Shown here: positions 1-8,614 of the stretch, one piece after another
How positions within the stretch are numbered: position 1 is the stretch's first letter
Layout of the letters: every line of letters begins with the position of its first letter
NCBI GenBank assembly: GCA_021372785.1
Contig: JAJFTT010000011.1
Coordinates: 1 to 64,000, forward strand
Length of the DNA: 64,000 bases
Direction: 5' to 3'
From: Negativicutes bacterium
Lineage (GTDB): Bacteria > Bacillota > JAAYKD01
Program-made: the position numbers and the translations under genes
Notes under the pieces: model-generated
What the model saw: the letters and a program-made list of their open reading frames with translations, nothing else
Told to the model about the DNA's origin: nothing
The model's database searches: none

Positions 1-1275
1 AGTCTCAGTTGGAGTGATTTATGCGAAGAAGCCATCTGGTGGGCAGATCACGGCAATCATGTTTCGGAATTTGAGCGGGAAGCAACTATGGATATGCATG
101 CTGTCTTTACCTATGATCCCGAAGCCAGAGAATACTTCAAACCCAACGGACGGCTGGTAAAAATCGGTGAACGTTTCCCCAAACCGGGTCTGGGCGACAC
201 CCTGCGCGGCTTCGCCAGGGAAGGACCCGACTATATGATCCGGGGCGATTGGGCCAAAGCTTACGTGGCAAAGGCCAATTCGCTCGGCTGGCAGATCAAT
301 CTTGCTCATATGACAGAAAATCCGCCCCGTTGGGTCGAGCCATACCGTTTTCGGATAAAAGATTACGAGATCGCCTGCCTGGCTTTACCGCAGCAGCAAG
401 GGCAGCAGCAAGCCCTGATTTTAGGAATTCTGGATCAGCTGCATCTCGAGCAATACGAACCTTATTCCGGCGAACATCTCTATTACATGGCGCAAGCCTT
501 ACGCATCGGAAATTTTCATACCGGTTACATGAATGACCCCGTCATAGCCAATCCGGATTTTGATCTCTTCCGGGATCCTGCTTATCATGCTTATCTGGCC
601 CGTCTGATCGAAAGCAACAAAGCCAAAGTCGATTTAAGCGAGCATCTGAAACTGACAGTCAAACCCGGTCCGCGCGGCAGTCTGGCCAGTGAGTGCTTTG
701 CTTCTGATGACCGGCCGAGGGCAGCCTGCGGCAGCTGTGAAATCAGCATTGTCGATACCTACGGTAATTGGCTGCAAATCATGAATACCATTCAGGGCAG
801 CGGCATTGCCGGTGCAGTGGTGGGCGGCGTGCCGATGGGCGGCAGTTCTGCCGCTGTCAATGGCTTTGAAGGCATGCAGGTCAAATTGGTCCCCGGCGCC
901 CGCATCCGCATGATCATGGGGCATACGCTGCTGTTTAAAAATGGTCGGCCGGTGCTGATGACCGGCAGTCCCGGTAATCCTTCCTTCTCTCAAGCGCAGA
1001 TGCTGACCAATCTGCTCTTTTACAAGCTGGACCCCTATACAGCCGGTTATCTGCCGCGCATGTATGGTTTTATCAACGATACCACTATCTTAATGGAAGA
1101 CCGGATCCGCCCTGAGGCAATCCGGACGCTGCACAAACTCGGTGTTGATCTGGTGGTTTCCGAGCCCTGGGACTCTCACACCGGCTCTTTCCAGACTTGT
1201 TTTCTGGACGAGAACGGCGCTCTCTGTACAACGGTCGATCCGCGCCGCTGCGGTGTGGCAGACGGACTGCAATAA
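1..1275 (+). CDS. Gamma-glutamyltransferase family protein, 5' end outside window
   Basis: The frame is open from base 1 with no start, so about 424 C-terminal codons of a longer gene are present. The sequence follows the Ggt (N-terminal nucleophile) fold: a large-subunit tail, then the small-subunit region with a VDTYGN segment and a Gly-rich stretch (GSGIAGAVVGG, GGSSAAVNG). Family members self-cleave before a Thr nucleophile (TTHxSVVD) and transfer or hydrolyse gamma-glutamyl groups of glutathione and similar peptides. Here the aligned stretch reads GSCEISIVD, so the nucleophile position looks like Ser (codon 733-735) and the following Thr-His is Cys-Glu. The fold assignment is secure, but activity and substrate are not. 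It converges on the nfo gene across a shared terminator. Confidence 0.85.
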   Translation, partial: SLSWSDLCEEAIWWADHGNHVSEFEREATMDMHAVFTYDPEAREYFKPNGRLVKIGERFPKPGLGDTLRGFAREGPDYMIRGDWAKAYVAKANSLGWQINLAHMTENPPRWVEPYRFRIKDYEIACLALPQQQGQQQALILGILDQLHLEQYEPYSGEHLYYMAQALRIGNFHTGYMNDPVIANPDFDLFRDPAYHAYLARLIESNKAKVDLSEHLKLTVKPGPRGSLASECFASDDRPRAACGSCEISIVDTYGNWLQIMNTIQGSGIAGAVVGGVPMGGSSAAVNGFEGMQVKLVPGARIRMIMGHTLLFKNGRPVLMTGSPGNPSFSQAQMLTNLLFYKLDPYTAGYLPRMYGFINDTTILMEDRIRPEAIRTLHKLGVDLVVSEPWDSHTGSFQTCFLDENGALCTTVDPRRCGVADGLQ

Positions 1276-1383
1276 TCATTGTCTGCCTTCCGCATCGGCA
1301 AGAACGAGAGGCTGCAATCAGCGGTAAAAGTGAGGGGATGAAACGATGATCTCAATCGCAATCCCGGGCAAGGATAATCGATA

Positions 1384-1435
1384 AAAAAAGCACCGCTGCC
1401 TGTTCTCGACTTTTGAAAACAGGCAGGGTGCTTTT
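1384..1435. terminator. Bidirectional Rho-independent terminator
   Basis: An inverted repeat pairs AAAAGCACC and GCCTGTT on the left with AACAGGC and GGTGCTTTT on the right, with A and T runs at the two outer edges. It sits between the convergent Ggt and nfo genes and can serve both. Confidence 0.8.
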
Positions 1436-1470
1436 CAAAATGCGACCTGCGGCGCTGTACGCTTTCAGCG

Positions 1471-2316
1471 TTATCGATTACCGCTCAATCGACGCAATAA
1501 AGCGATTTCGGCAGCATATCCCTCCAACTCATTGGGGGTTTCCAGATTGAACGGCAGGCCGGCTAATTCCGGCTGATTGATAAAATTAACAATGGCCTCT
1601 GTGCCGATCGTGCCTTCTCCAATCGGCGCATGCCTGTCCTTATGACTGTTCAGCTGATTCTTATTGTCGTTGACATGCACGCCCATCACCTTTGACAGCC
1701 CGATCACGCGATCCAATTCGCCCAAAACCTGCCTGGGTTGGTTGACGATATCATAACCGGCGGCATGCAGATGACAGGTATCAATGCAAATACCGAGTTT
1801 TTTCGTATGGGTGACCCCCTCCATGATTTGCTTCAGCTCTTCAAAAGTCGAGCCGATTTCAGAACCTTTGCCGGTCATGCCTTCCAATAAAACCCAGGGG
1901 CCGTCTTCTTCTTTGATCACCAGATTCAGGGCTTCAACGATATGATCAATCCCCTGCTCCGTGCCTGAGCCAATATGGCTGCCCGGATGGAACAAATAAC
2001 GCGCTTCATAGGGAAGACGCTGCACACGCTCATAATCGTCTTTCAGGGTATCCAGCGCGAATCTGCGTACCTCCTCCTTGGCGGAGCCTAAATTCATCGT
2101 ATAAGGCGCATGGGCTAATAGCGGTCCGAACTGATGTTCCTGCAGCAAGTCCGCGCATTCTGCCAGATCCTGCGCAGCATATGCTTTGGCTGCGCCTCCG
2201 CGCGGATTACGCGTAAAAAATTGAAAGCTGGTAGCATCGATCCGGATTGCATCGTGCGCCGCAGCCGTAAAGCCTCTGGCAATGGAAAGATGACAGCCTA
2301 AATAGAGCTTATTCAC
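1471..2316 (-). CDS. nfo: Endonuclease IV (AP endonuclease, base-excision repair)
   Basis: 281 residues when started at the GTG at 2316, which has GAGGAA just upstream and begins VNKLYLGCHLS, matching the usual Nfo N-terminus; a longer upstream frame exists but would add an atypical tail. Family metal-site motifs are present in order: GCHLS, AHAPY, FHPGSHIG, LLEGMTGKG, ICIDTCHLHAAGYD, HVNDNK, and DRHAPIGEG followed by NLETP. The enzyme cleaves DNA 5' to abasic sites using a trinuclear zinc centre. Its start lies inside the end of the upstream small gene (8-nt overlap), so the two are probably translationally coupled. The neighbouring MutM glycosylase on the other strand produces the lesions that Nfo processes. 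Confidence 0.93.
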   Translation of the reverse strand: MNKLYLGCHLSIARGFTAAAHDAIRIDATSFQFFTRNPRGGAAKAYAAQDLAECADLLQEHQFGPLLAHAPYTMNLGSAKEEVRRFALDTLKDDYERVQRLPYEARYLFHPGSHIGSGTEQGIDHIVEALNLVIKEEDGPWVLLEGMTGKGSEIGSTFEELKQIMEGVTHTKKLGICIDTCHLHAAGYDIVNQPRQVLGELDRVIGLSKVMGVHVNDNKNQLNSHKDRHAPIGEGTIGTEAIVNFINQPELAGLPFNLETPNELEGYAAEIALLRRLSGNR

Positions 2317-2596
2317 AGAGTTCCTCGCTGTTCTCCGTTGGCGTTTCTTTCGGCAGTCCTTCAAACAGATAACCGCCTTTGACACGGGCCCAGCGCGTGA
2401 TTTTTAAGTCCCGCGGGATCAGGGAAGAAAAGGTTTCCAAATCAAGTTTATAATCGTCACAGATTTTTAACTCCGATTCTGTTTTATCACGATGCGGCCC
2501 CATACAAGAACGTTGTTCCAGAGAAAACAAATGACAGGCCGGACAATTATCTTTGTATGCAACCATAACCCTTTTCTTCTTTTTATAACTAAACAA
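2309..2596 (-). CDS. Small cysteine-containing protein of unknown function
   Basis: 95 residues from a TTG start at 2596 preceded by GGGAGG; an ATG ten codons in is an alternative. After a Lys-rich N-terminus comes CPACHLF, then SCMGPHRD and ICDDY, giving four Cys and two His that could bind a metal. I do not recognise the family. It overlaps the nfo start by 8 nt and is almost certainly the first gene of a two-gene unit with it, which hints at but does not prove a link to DNA repair. Confidence 0.7.
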   Translation of the reverse strand: MFSYKKKKRVMVAYKDNCPACHLFSLEQRSCMGPHRDKTESELKICDDYKLDLETFSSLIPRDLKITRWARVKGGYLFEGLPKETPTENSEELCE

Positions 2597-2858
2597 AACG
2601 ATCGCCTCCCGCTCTTAAGCACGTTTCATATTGATACCTAAATTCTTATTTAACATCTTACAAATTCTCGAACAGTAAGGGAATTTCCTTTATTTCATTC
2701 TCTCTTTCTTCAGTATTTTTTACAATAACCGCGGCGAAAGCCCTGATCACGCTAAATTTCTCCGTTTTGTAAAAAACAATAAAATTCTCTCGCCCGAAAG
2801 GATTTCTTCTCTTAGGCGGCAAATAAAAGAGAGGAAAATGTAACAAAGGATGAGAAGA

Positions 2859-4394
2859 ATGCCGGAATTACCAGAAGTCGAAAATATACGCCGCAGTTTA
2901 CTGCCTTATTTACCGTCCGCTCCAATTTGCCGAACCGAGGTTCTCCGGGAAGGGGTGATCGCGCCGCTGGATGCGGCTGCCTTTGCCAGCTGTTTGCAGC
3001 ATAAGACTATCGTTGCTGCCAAACGGCGCGGTAAATATCTGCAGCTCTGTCTGCAGCCGGAGGGTTGCCTGCTGATCCATCTGCGTATGACCGGACAACT
3101 CTACTGGCTATCGGCCGAACGGAAGGCAGTTACACCTTTGCTGCCGCATACCCATGTTATCCTGCATTTTGCAGACGGCAGCTGCCTGCGCTATGTGGAT
3201 GTGCGGCGGTTTGGTAAAATTCGGTTTTGGCCGGCAGAACCGGAGGATCCGGGTTATCTTGCATTGGGTCCGGAACCGTTGGAATCTGATTTTAATGTTG
3301 CTTATCTGAGCCGAATCTGTCAAAATCGCCAGACGCCGATCAAAAGCTTGTTGCTGGATCAGCATCAAATCGCCGGCTTAGGCAATATCTATGCCGATGA
3401 AGCACTTTTTCGGGCAGGCATTCACCCGCTCGAAACAGCCGGCAACCTCAAATTCAGTCAGATCCGGCGCTTGCAGGCAGCGATTACCGAAGTTCTGCAG
3501 GAAGCGGTGCAGGCGAAAGGCAGCAGTATGCGGGACTATTTGGATGTAAATGGAAACAAAGGCAGTTTTCAGGAGCAATGGTCCGTCTACCGGCAAACCG
3601 GTAAACCTTGCCCAATTTGCGGCAGCCTTATCGAACGCTGCAAAGTAGCGGGCCGCAGCAGCCATTACTGCCCGCACTGTCAGGCAAAACAGGAAGCACA
3701 AGGTTTGATTATCGGCTTGACCGGCGGCATTGCCAGCGGTAAATCCAGTGTCGTCCAATGGCTGGCAGCCAAAGGAGCCAAAATTGTCGATACGGACGCC
3801 ATCTCGCACCGGATTACAGCGGATCAATCAGCCGCCGTGACGGAAATCAGCGAGGCATTTGGCAGAGACGTACTCCTGGCGCCGGGCGTCTTAAACCGCC
3901 GTCGGCTGGCTGAGCTTGTCTTCCAGGACCCGGCAAAGCTGGCCCGGCTCAATGCCATTTTACATCCCAAAATCGAAGCGGAAATGCAGCGGCAGATTCA
4001 TGAGTATCGTCAAAGTAAGAGCGGGCTGCCGCTGGTCCTCGATATTCCCCTCTTATTTGAAGCCGGTCTGACACGCTACTGCGACACCATCTGGCTGGTT
4101 TGGCTCGATCGTCAGAGTCAGCTGCAGCGTTTGCGGCAAAGAGATCAACTGAGCGAACCGGAAGCACTCGCCCGCCTGGATGCACAGTGGCCGATGGAAA
4201 AGAAAAAAGCGCTGAGCGATGTGCTGATTGATAACAGCGGCAGCTGGCCGGAAACCGAAAATCAGCTGCAAATCCAATGGGATCGTCTTCGCCTGACGAT
4301 GGAAAAGCAAACAGCGCAGAGCAAGCACTCCCCCGCTGCAAATCCTGACGGAATCCACGCCTTGTCAGCTTCTGATCCCTGCCGTTATCATTGA
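2859..4394 (+). CDS. MutM-CoaE fusion: formamidopyrimidine-DNA glycosylase plus dephospho-CoA kinase
   Basis: 511 residues in one uninterrupted frame. Residues 1-280 are Fpg/MutM: MPELPEVE with the catalytic Pro exposed after Met removal, KRRGKYL, HLRMTGQL, GNIYADEALF, and a zinc finger CPIC-CPHC near residues 250-274. Residues 283-511 are CoaE, starting LIIGLTGGIASGKSS (P-loop about 286-297), then DTDAISH and DIPLLFEAG. MutM removes 8-oxoguanine; CoaE phosphorylates dephospho-CoA. The start is placed at 2859, not the in-frame ATG at 2850, because Fpg needs Pro as residue 2 and AAAGGA is correctly spaced for 2859. The genes are neighbours in many Firmicutes, but here no stop separates them. 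A TTG at 3705 sits exactly where CoaE normally begins and could give a second, separate product. Confidence 0.92.
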   Translation: MPELPEVENIRRSLLPYLPSAPICRTEVLREGVIAPLDAAAFASCLQHKTIVAAKRRGKYLQLCLQPEGCLLIHLRMTGQLYWLSAERKAVTPLLPHTHVILHFADGSCLRYVDVRRFGKIRFWPAEPEDPGYLALGPEPLESDFNVAYLSRICQNRQTPIKSLLLDQHQIAGLGNIYADEALFRAGIHPLETAGNLKFSQIRRLQAAITEVLQEAVQAKGSSMRDYLDVNGNKGSFQEQWSVYRQTGKPCPICGSLIERCKVAGRSSHYCPHCQAKQEAQGLIIGLTGGIASGKSSVVQWLAAKGAKIVDTDAISHRITADQSAAVTEISEAFGRDVLLAPGVLNRRRLAELVFQDPAKLARLNAILHPKIEAEMQRQIHEYRQSKSGLPLVLDIPLLFEAGLTRYCDTIWLVWLDRQSQLQRLRQRDQLSEPEALARLDAQWPMEKKKALSDVLIDNSGSWPETENQLQIQWDRLRLTMEKQTAQSKHSPAANPDGIHALSASDPCRYH

Positions 4395-4419
4395 CTTTTA
4401 TCGGGGATGACCCTATACT
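4391..4419 (+). promoter_or_regulatory. Sigma-A type promoter of the decayed deacetylase
   Basis: TTGACT at 4391-4396, a 17-nt spacer, and TATACT at 4414-4419. The -35 box overlaps the stop of the upstream fusion gene. It points at the pseudogene starting at 4464. Confidence 0.65.
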
Positions 4420-4463
4420 AAAAGCAGATGATTCGGGCAAAATTCTGAAAAGAGTACAGTCAT

Positions 4464-4930
4464 ATGAAACATGCAAAGAGAACCTACTTGATCCTTCTAA
4501 CTTTGCTGATCCTGCTGCTTTCCGGCAACCTATTCGGCAGAAACAGGATCATGAATGAAAAGAACCAGGAAATTCCTGTGCTGACTTATCACTGTCTGAC
4601 CGATGATCCCGCCATAGCGAAATCCGATCCCCTTTCTGTCTCCGGCTAAAAATTTGCAGCAGAATAAGCGAAGATATAAGAAAGACAAATGAATGCTTCG
4701 AGCAATACCTGGGTTATCGTCCCCGTGCCTTTGCCTATCCCTACGGAGCTTATAATCAGATCAATGATGAAATTTTGAAAACGGCCGGCTATACCGTCGC
4801 CTTTACATCGGAAAACAAAATCGGCAGGCAAAATGACAGTCTTTATTTGTTCCCCAGAGTGGAAGTCTACGAACAGACCAGTTTGGGCTGCCTCTTGCTG
4901 AAATATAGCCTGATCAACCTTTTCCGTTAA
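4464..4930 (+). pseudogene. Polysaccharide deacetylase, internally deleted
   Basis: The 5' part encodes a signal-anchor (RTYLILLTLLILLLSG) and the family motif IPVLTYHCLTDDP, then SVSG, a stop, and KFAAE still in the same frame before further stops. From about 4651 another frame reads ISEDIRKTNECFEQYLGYRP, AFAYPYGAYN and a typical deacetylase C-terminus ending at TAA 4928-4930. The central catalytic part carrying TFDDG is missing, so the gene has lost a large internal segment and its frame. Intact relatives remove N-acetyl groups from extracellular polysaccharide. It still has an apparent promoter. Confidence 0.82.
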
Positions 4931-5033
4931 AACAGCGCACTGGCTTTTCTCTGTTTCCCGGTCTGCCTTGCTCTCTGATCCGCCGTTACAGCGGATCAAA
5001 ATGATCAAATACCGCCAAAAGGAGTGACGAGAC

Positions 5034-6902
5034 TTGAACCAACTGAGCGAAAAACTAAACGGCATCCTGAAAATGAATCTGGCAAAGAATTACACTTCTG
5101 TTTCCTATGCCATCCTGAAAAATGGCGAATTGCTGGCGGCCGGCGCAATCGGCAACAGCGGCGGGCCGCATAAAAAGCCTTCCACCATCCATGATACCTA
5201 TAATGTGGCTTCCATATCAAAAATTTACTCTACGCTCGCCGTAATGAAACTGGTGGAACAAGGTAAGGTGTCTTTGGATGAGCCGATTGTCAAGTATCTT
5301 CCCCGCTTTCGCATGCCGGACGAGCGTTATCGATTGATCACGCTGCGTCATTGTCTCAGCCATACCAGCGGACTGCCCGGCACACAATGGAAAGGGTTTT
5401 CCGTGTCCGATACCACCGATGCGCATTACTATGATGATGTCTACGATTATCTATCGTATAATTACCTGAAAGCCAACCCCGGTGAATACGCGGTTTATTG
5501 CAATGACGGCTTTACCATGGCGGAATTGGTGGTCGCAGAAGTCAGCGGCATCCGCTTCTCCGCTTTTTGCGAACAATTTATGATGCAACCTCTGGCGGCC
5601 GCTACGACCAAATTCTCCGAACAACTGACAGGCGAAAACACCTTGGTCAGCGAAGGCGGCAAACCCGCCGAATTGCTCTTAATTCAGGGCGCCGCCGGCA
5701 TCACGACCAGTATGCCTGATCTCTGCAAACTGGGTCAAATGATCCTGCACCCGGGAGAACTGTTTCTCCCCAGCTCTCTCGAAGAAATGGCAAAACCACA
5801 TGGCGTTAGTTTCCTGACGGAAGACGATCGCAGCACAAGTTTTGGTTTGGGCTGGGACAACGTCAATATGCAAGATCCGGAATATGATTTGGGGGAAGGG
5901 GTGCTGCAAAAAGGCGGCAACAGCTTTCAATTTAATAGCCAATTCATAGTAATCCCAAAGTTTGAGGCAGTCCTCGCGATTTCAGCCACACATGACTGCA
6001 AATGTGATGTCAGCGAAACCATCCTGCGTCTGTTTGCCGTTGCCTTGTTGGAAGAAGGCATCAATATTTATCAAAAACAGAAGCTGATTCCGCAGGAAAT
6101 GATCGGGCGATATGCCGGCCTCTATCTGCTACCGAACGCGATTTATCAGGTACATCTCTACGCTACAACCTGCAATATCACGCATGACACCACCCGCGGT
6201 GAAAGCGAAGGCGTGTATAAAAACCTGAAATTTAACGGCAATGTCTTCGAGGCTGCGGATGGTCAGACTTTTTACTTCAATGAAAGTAAGGGTTCTGTCT
6301 ACCTGATCACCAATCTGAAAGGCAGACGGATTCCGCTGGCACAGAAAGCAGCCAACTATCCGGCCATCTCCGCCGCCTGGCAGAAACGTCTCGGCAAGCA
6401 ATACATCGTGATCGATGCCTCCCCTTATGATCTGGTCATTCGGGATATCGCCACCGGCTTACAGGTGGCTTCGCTGCCGGATCACTCCGGTATTTTGATT
6501 GCCTCTCTTTCCGCCCGTGATGACAGTGAAATTTATGGTGTTTTTGAAGGTTCTTTTGTGCCGGCTACGGATGAGATCGGCAAGGGATTTATCAACACGC
6601 CGGCAAACGGCAGCCGCGACCTGCTTTTTCCCTGTTTTGAAGTGAAAAACGGCATCGAATACTGTCACGTCGCCTCCTATCTTTATCGTGATGTCGCAAC
6701 ACTTGCGGATTACTGCGGTCAGGGTTTTCATCAGGGCAGGATCAATCAGGTTTATCGCCTGAAAGAGGAGCTCAGCAGTCTGCCGGAGGTTCCAAATGGG
6801 CGCAGGCTGTTTGTACTGAACAAAGACATGTCGGTCGTCTATGATTCCCTTAGCAAAGATAGCTTCAAACCGGTCAAAGAAGGCTATATCTCATTCATTT
6901 AA
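5034..6902 (+). CDS. Serine hydrolase, beta-lactamase/class C (S12-like) family
   Basis: 622 residues from a TTG start at 5034, chosen because AGGAG lies 9 nt upstream. The N-terminal ~350 residues form a beta-lactamase-like domain: Ser60-Ile-Ser-Lys63 is the SxxK motif, and Tyr155-Cys-Asn157 is the YxN motif; HTSGLPG is the usual loop following a His. The remaining ~260 residues look like extra beta-rich domains of unknown role. No signal peptide is visible, so it is probably cytoplasmic. Members include D-amino-acid peptidases, esterases and penicillin-binding-like enzymes; substrate cannot be told here. It is followed by 139 bases before htrA with no clear terminator. Confidence 0.85.
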   Translation: MNQLSEKLNGILKMNLAKNYTSVSYAILKNGELLAAGAIGNSGGPHKKPSTIHDTYNVASISKIYSTLAVMKLVEQGKVSLDEPIVKYLPRFRMPDERYRLITLRHCLSHTSGLPGTQWKGFSVSDTTDAHYYDDVYDYLSYNYLKANPGEYAVYCNDGFTMAELVVAEVSGIRFSAFCEQFMMQPLAAATTKFSEQLTGENTLVSEGGKPAELLLIQGAAGITTSMPDLCKLGQMILHPGELFLPSSLEEMAKPHGVSFLTEDDRSTSFGLGWDNVNMQDPEYDLGEGVLQKGGNSFQFNSQFIVIPKFEAVLAISATHDCKCDVSETILRLFAVALLEEGINIYQKQKLIPQEMIGRYAGLYLLPNAIYQVHLYATTCNITHDTTRGESEGVYKNLKFNGNVFEAADGQTFYFNESKGSVYLITNLKGRRIPLAQKAANYPAISAAWQKRLGKQYIVIDASPYDLVIRDIATGLQVASLPDHSGILIASLSARDDSEIYGVFEGSFVPATDEIGKGFINTPANGSRDLLFPCFEVKNGIEYCHVASYLYRDVATLADYCGQGFHQGRINQVYRLKEELSSLPEVPNGRRLFVLNKDMSVVYDSLSKDSFKPVKEGYISFI

Positions 6903-7041
6903 GCAAGAACCATGTAAAGTTTTTTTCATTTTTACTTCACAATTTGATGATACATTTTTCTCTTCCATGGCTTATACTATCGTTGTTGCAGTGATTCGCT
7001 GCCGCTGAACCGATTCATAATCCTGTAAGGAGGTATAAAAA

Positions 7042-8514
7042 ATGGCACAACAAAACGACATTCCGGAAAAAACAAACGAACCTGAAATGAACCGTGCAAA
7101 TGCTCCTGACGTTGCCGATGCTTTGTCCGATTCCGCTGTCCCCGTGACAAAAGAAGAACTGTCACAGCCGCAGAATAAGGAAGACACAGCGCCGGAACAT
7201 GCGGTTGATTTTATCCTGATCGGAAAACCAATCGACAATGACAGGAAGGACGAAACGGAAATGATGAACCAGGCAGAGCCGGCTGCTTTTTTGCCGCCGC
7301 GGCGTGCGGAGCATAACGAAAGCAAGCCGCCGGCAGTTGATTTGTCTTTGCCAAAAGGTCCTTATATCACGGCGGATCGATTGTCCCGAAAATTGAAACG
7401 TCAGATTTTTGCTCTGGTCGCCGTCTGTATGCTGGTCACCGGTGCGCTTGGTTTTGGCGGGGGTTATTACCTGTCACGCCAGAACAGAAATGCTTCCTCA
7501 ATCAGTCTCTATGAATCCTCTCGGGATCACAACCGTGATGCGGCGCTCACCAAATTCAATTATATCCAGGAAGACGGCCTCAGTCAGCCCTTGAGCGTCA
7601 GTCAAATCACAGCGCTCGCGGCGGATTCCGTCGTAGAAATTCAAACCGAAGCGACGATTGAAAATTGGCGCAGCGTACAGTATGTCACAACCGGCGCCGG
7701 CAGCGGTGTCATTATTTCCGAAGACGGCTACATTATCACCAATCAGCATGTCATCGACGGAGCCAGCGTCATTGCCGTTTCCCTGCGCAACGGAGAAGCC
7801 TATGAAGCGAGTTTAGTCGGTTCCGACAGTAAGATCGATATTGCTATCTTAAAAATTAATGCGACCGGGCTTACACCCGCTGTCTTTGGGGATTCGGATC
7901 AACTGGTGGTCGGCGAACTGGCGGTTGCCATCGGCAATCCGCTCGGTCAGCTGGGAGGGACGGTCACAGACGGCATTATCAGCGCTTTGGACCGTGAATT
8001 GGAATTTGACAATGCAACCATGAATCTGCTGCAAACCAATGCCGCGATCAATCCGGGCAATTCGGGCGGCGGCTTATTCAACGCCTACGGTGAACTGATC
8101 GGCATTGTCAACGCCAAATCCACCGGTACCGGCGTGGAGGGTTTGGGCTTTGCGATTCCAATCAATGATGTCAAAGCAGTACTCGGCGACCTGATGACCT
8201 ACGGCTATGTCAGAGGCCGCATCGATTTGCATCTGACTTTGCAGGACGTCAGCAGCTACTACGGCATATTTTACGGGATTGCCAATCCCGGTGTCTATGT
8301 AGCCGGGGTGGATACCGGCTCCAATGCTGAGAAAAATGGTATTAAAGCAGGCGACTATCTGCTTTCAATCGACGATACCCGGGTTAATTCGGTTGCCGAA
8401 GTAAACAAACTGCTGCAAAATTACAGTGTCGGTGATCAAATCAACTTCCAAATCATGCGCAATAACCGCACTTATAGCGGTTCGATGATTCTGGAAGCGT
8501 ATACCGGAGAATAA
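7042..8514 (+). CDS. HtrA/DegP-type membrane-anchored serine protease with PDZ domain
   Basis: 490 residues; AAGGAGG precedes the ATG. Residues 1-118 are an acidic, low-complexity cytoplasmic tail, ~121-146 a single membrane span, ~185-385 an S1C protease domain with His236 (TNQHV), Asp266 (KIDIAIL) and Ser341 (NPGNSGGGLF), and ~400-490 one PDZ domain. The topology places the protease outside the membrane, where HtrA proteins degrade misfolded exported proteins. Firmicutes often carry such a gene under envelope-stress control; no operator is evident here. It ends at a very strong terminator shared with the convergent S9 peptidase. Confidence 0.93.
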   Translation: MAQQNDIPEKTNEPEMNRANAPDVADALSDSAVPVTKEELSQPQNKEDTAPEHAVDFILIGKPIDNDRKDETEMMNQAEPAAFLPPRRAEHNESKPPAVDLSLPKGPYITADRLSRKLKRQIFALVAVCMLVTGALGFGGGYYLSRQNRNASSISLYESSRDHNRDAALTKFNYIQEDGLSQPLSVSQITALAADSVVEIQTEATIENWRSVQYVTTGAGSGVIISEDGYIITNQHVIDGASVIAVSLRNGEAYEASLVGSDSKIDIAILKINATGLTPAVFGDSDQLVVGELAVAIGNPLGQLGGTVTDGIISALDRELEFDNATMNLLQTNAAINPGNSGGGLFNAYGELIGIVNAKSTGTGVEGLGFAIPINDVKAVLGDLMTYGYVRGRIDLHLTLQDVSSYYGIFYGIANPGVYVAGVDTGSNAEKNGIKAGDYLLSIDDTRVNSVAEVNKLLQNYSVGDQINFQIMRNNRTYSGSMILEAYTGE

Positions 8515-8541
8515 ATACCGGACTGTGCATTAAAAAATTGC

Positions 8542-8600
8542 AAGCCATAAAAGGAACACCGGGCGGTTCGCAACATCGCCCGGTGTTCCTTTTATGGCTT
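8542..8600. terminator. Strong bidirectional terminator, 24-bp perfect arms
   Basis: Perfect inverted repeat with arms 8542-8565 and 8577-8600 around an 11-nt loop; the arms include AAAAGG/CCTTTT near their outer ends. It lies between the convergent htrA and S9 peptidase genes. Confidence 0.85.
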
Positions 8601-8614
8601 ATGAGCGTCTTGGC

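Noticed and set aside
2658-2846. 62-codon minus-strand frame upstream of mutM
   Set aside because: No ribosome-binding site, no similarity, and it fills the AT-rich promoter region of mutM.
3690-3710. Sequencing frameshift creating the MutM-CoaE fusion
   Set aside because: Both parts are in the same frame with no domain residues missing at the junction; a frameshift is not needed to explain it, though a lost stop cannot be ruled out.
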